Origin: Neelides folsomi
Taxonomy: Eukaryota; Arthropoda; Collembola; Neelipleona; Neelidae
Direction: 5' to 3'
Assembly (NCBI GenBank): GCA_034687125.1
Contig: JAQGBZ010000325.1
Span: 1 to 64,000, forward strand
Length of the DNA: 64,000 nt
This document shows, piece after piece, positions 63,178 through 64,000 of this stretch. Under the pieces are notes generated by a model. The model saw nothing but the letters and a program-made list of their open reading frames with translations. It had not been told where the DNA came from and did not search any database. Both the position numbers and the translations under genes were made by a program. Numbering within the stretch: position 1 is the stretch's first letter; every line of letters starts with the position of its first letter.

Positions 63178-64000
63178 ACCAAAGAACCCACAAACAGTAT
63201 CGAAGAACGATCACATTATCGCGCGTGGTCTTGTTGGATAAAAATAATAAAAAATGTAAAATATAAAAGAAATATTAAAAAAATATAATAATTTGCTTTT
63301 AAAGGGGGACCTTTGTACTCTTTGGATCTTTAAAGATAATTTAAAGGCGATGATAATTAAAAAGTATTTTTTGCTAGATAATTTGTTAATTAATAAAGAT
63401 AAAAATGAGAATTAGTCCGAACTCGGGATTGAATTCATTCGAATTTTCATTTATTTCATAGCAATTCAATAGCATATGAGAAAGAAGCAAAAATTCCCTC
63501 TTTATTGAACACTAGCCTTTTGGACAAATATCATGCCTTTAAAATCTTACATTAGGCATATTGAGAGATTCCTATCTTGCGCATTGAATAATATTTTACA
63601 GATTATTTACTCAACGCTTCCGCCAAGCAAGTTCAAGTGAATAAAGGATCTGCGTATTTGACATCTAAAATCTGTTAATAGAACCGCCAAATCAAAATGG
63701 ATTTATTACCTAATAAATATTTTGATGCAATCGAAATGTGTTGTTAAAGGCAAAGGGTTAAGAATTAATCGGTTTAAAAATTAAATCAATTTAACGCAAA
63801 AATAAGATGAATAAAAAAAGACAAAATAATTATAATAACAGTTCAACTCTATAATGATCAGTTTTAAACTATTTGTTAATCGCATAGGAATTAATTAAGA
63901 TTTCAAACTTAAAAAATCTTTAACAATTTATGTCATTTGTCCTTTATAAATATTAACTTTAATAATTATGCTCGTAATAATGATTCCATCCAATTCATCC
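63178..64000. other. AT-rich region upstream of RANBP3
   Basis: Contains the presumed RANBP3 promoter (minus strand). No other gene, repeat or RNA is recognised to the window end. Confidence 0.5.

Noticed and set aside
1..64000. Bacterial-type features such as operons, ribosome binding sites or CRISPR arrays
   Set aside because: The window is eukaryotic with spliced genes throughout; no regularly spaced repeat array was seen.

Overview
This window is nuclear DNA from an invertebrate animal, most likely an arthropod. The evidence is AT-rich intergenic DNA, multi-exon genes with mostly 50-150 bp GT-AG introns, and animal-specific families: a GABA-B receptor subunit, RANBP3, TMEM115, FICD and a TRIC channel. 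A springtail-like hexapod would fit, but the sequence alone does not settle the taxon. All exon models were built by hand from splice signals and reading frame. Every model joins in frame from ATG to stop except the one at 22.9-24.4 kb.

Layout. 1-1722: no supported gene. 1723-4556 (+): LMBRD2. 5103-6932 (-): FICD AMP transferase. 8107-9550 (-): TMEM115, divergent from an unrecognised 900-aa helical protein (9909-12939, +). 13586-15261 (+): eight-finger C2H2 protein. 15431-17311 (-): mitochondrial Asn-tRNA synthetase. 17572-21101 (-): a ZNFX1-like protein with NF-X1 and RZ zinc fingers but no helicase in its model; its first intron holds a 426-bp TA-flanked inverted-repeat element. 22860-24364 (-): a protein with a LEDGF-IBD-like helical region, model partly unresolved.

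25612-26100 (+): small 114-aa PPxY protein of unknown function. 26460-36811 (+): GABA-B receptor subunit 2, 15 exons, with a long GC-rich cytoplasmic tail. 37367-47009 (+): an unrecognised 174-aa membrane protein spread over four small exons and about 9 kb of introns. 49190-50588 (-): TRIC channel, divergent from SCOT/OXCT1 (50978-56799, +). The 3.7-kb second intron of SCOT hosts a complete antisense gene (52146-54665). That gene combines a SAMD1/KAT6-like winged helix, a possible second winged helix, a double PHD finger and a C-terminal SAM domain. 57698-58897 (+): secreted Y/G/Q-repeat protein behind a TATA box. 59956-63177 (-): RANBP3.

The genes do not form one pathway; they are housekeeping, signalling and chromatin genes side by side. 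The least explained items are the KAT6-like reader with a SAM domain, the helicase-less ZNFX1-like gene with its inverted-repeat element, the 174-aa membrane protein, the 900-aa helical protein and the 114-aa PPxY protein.
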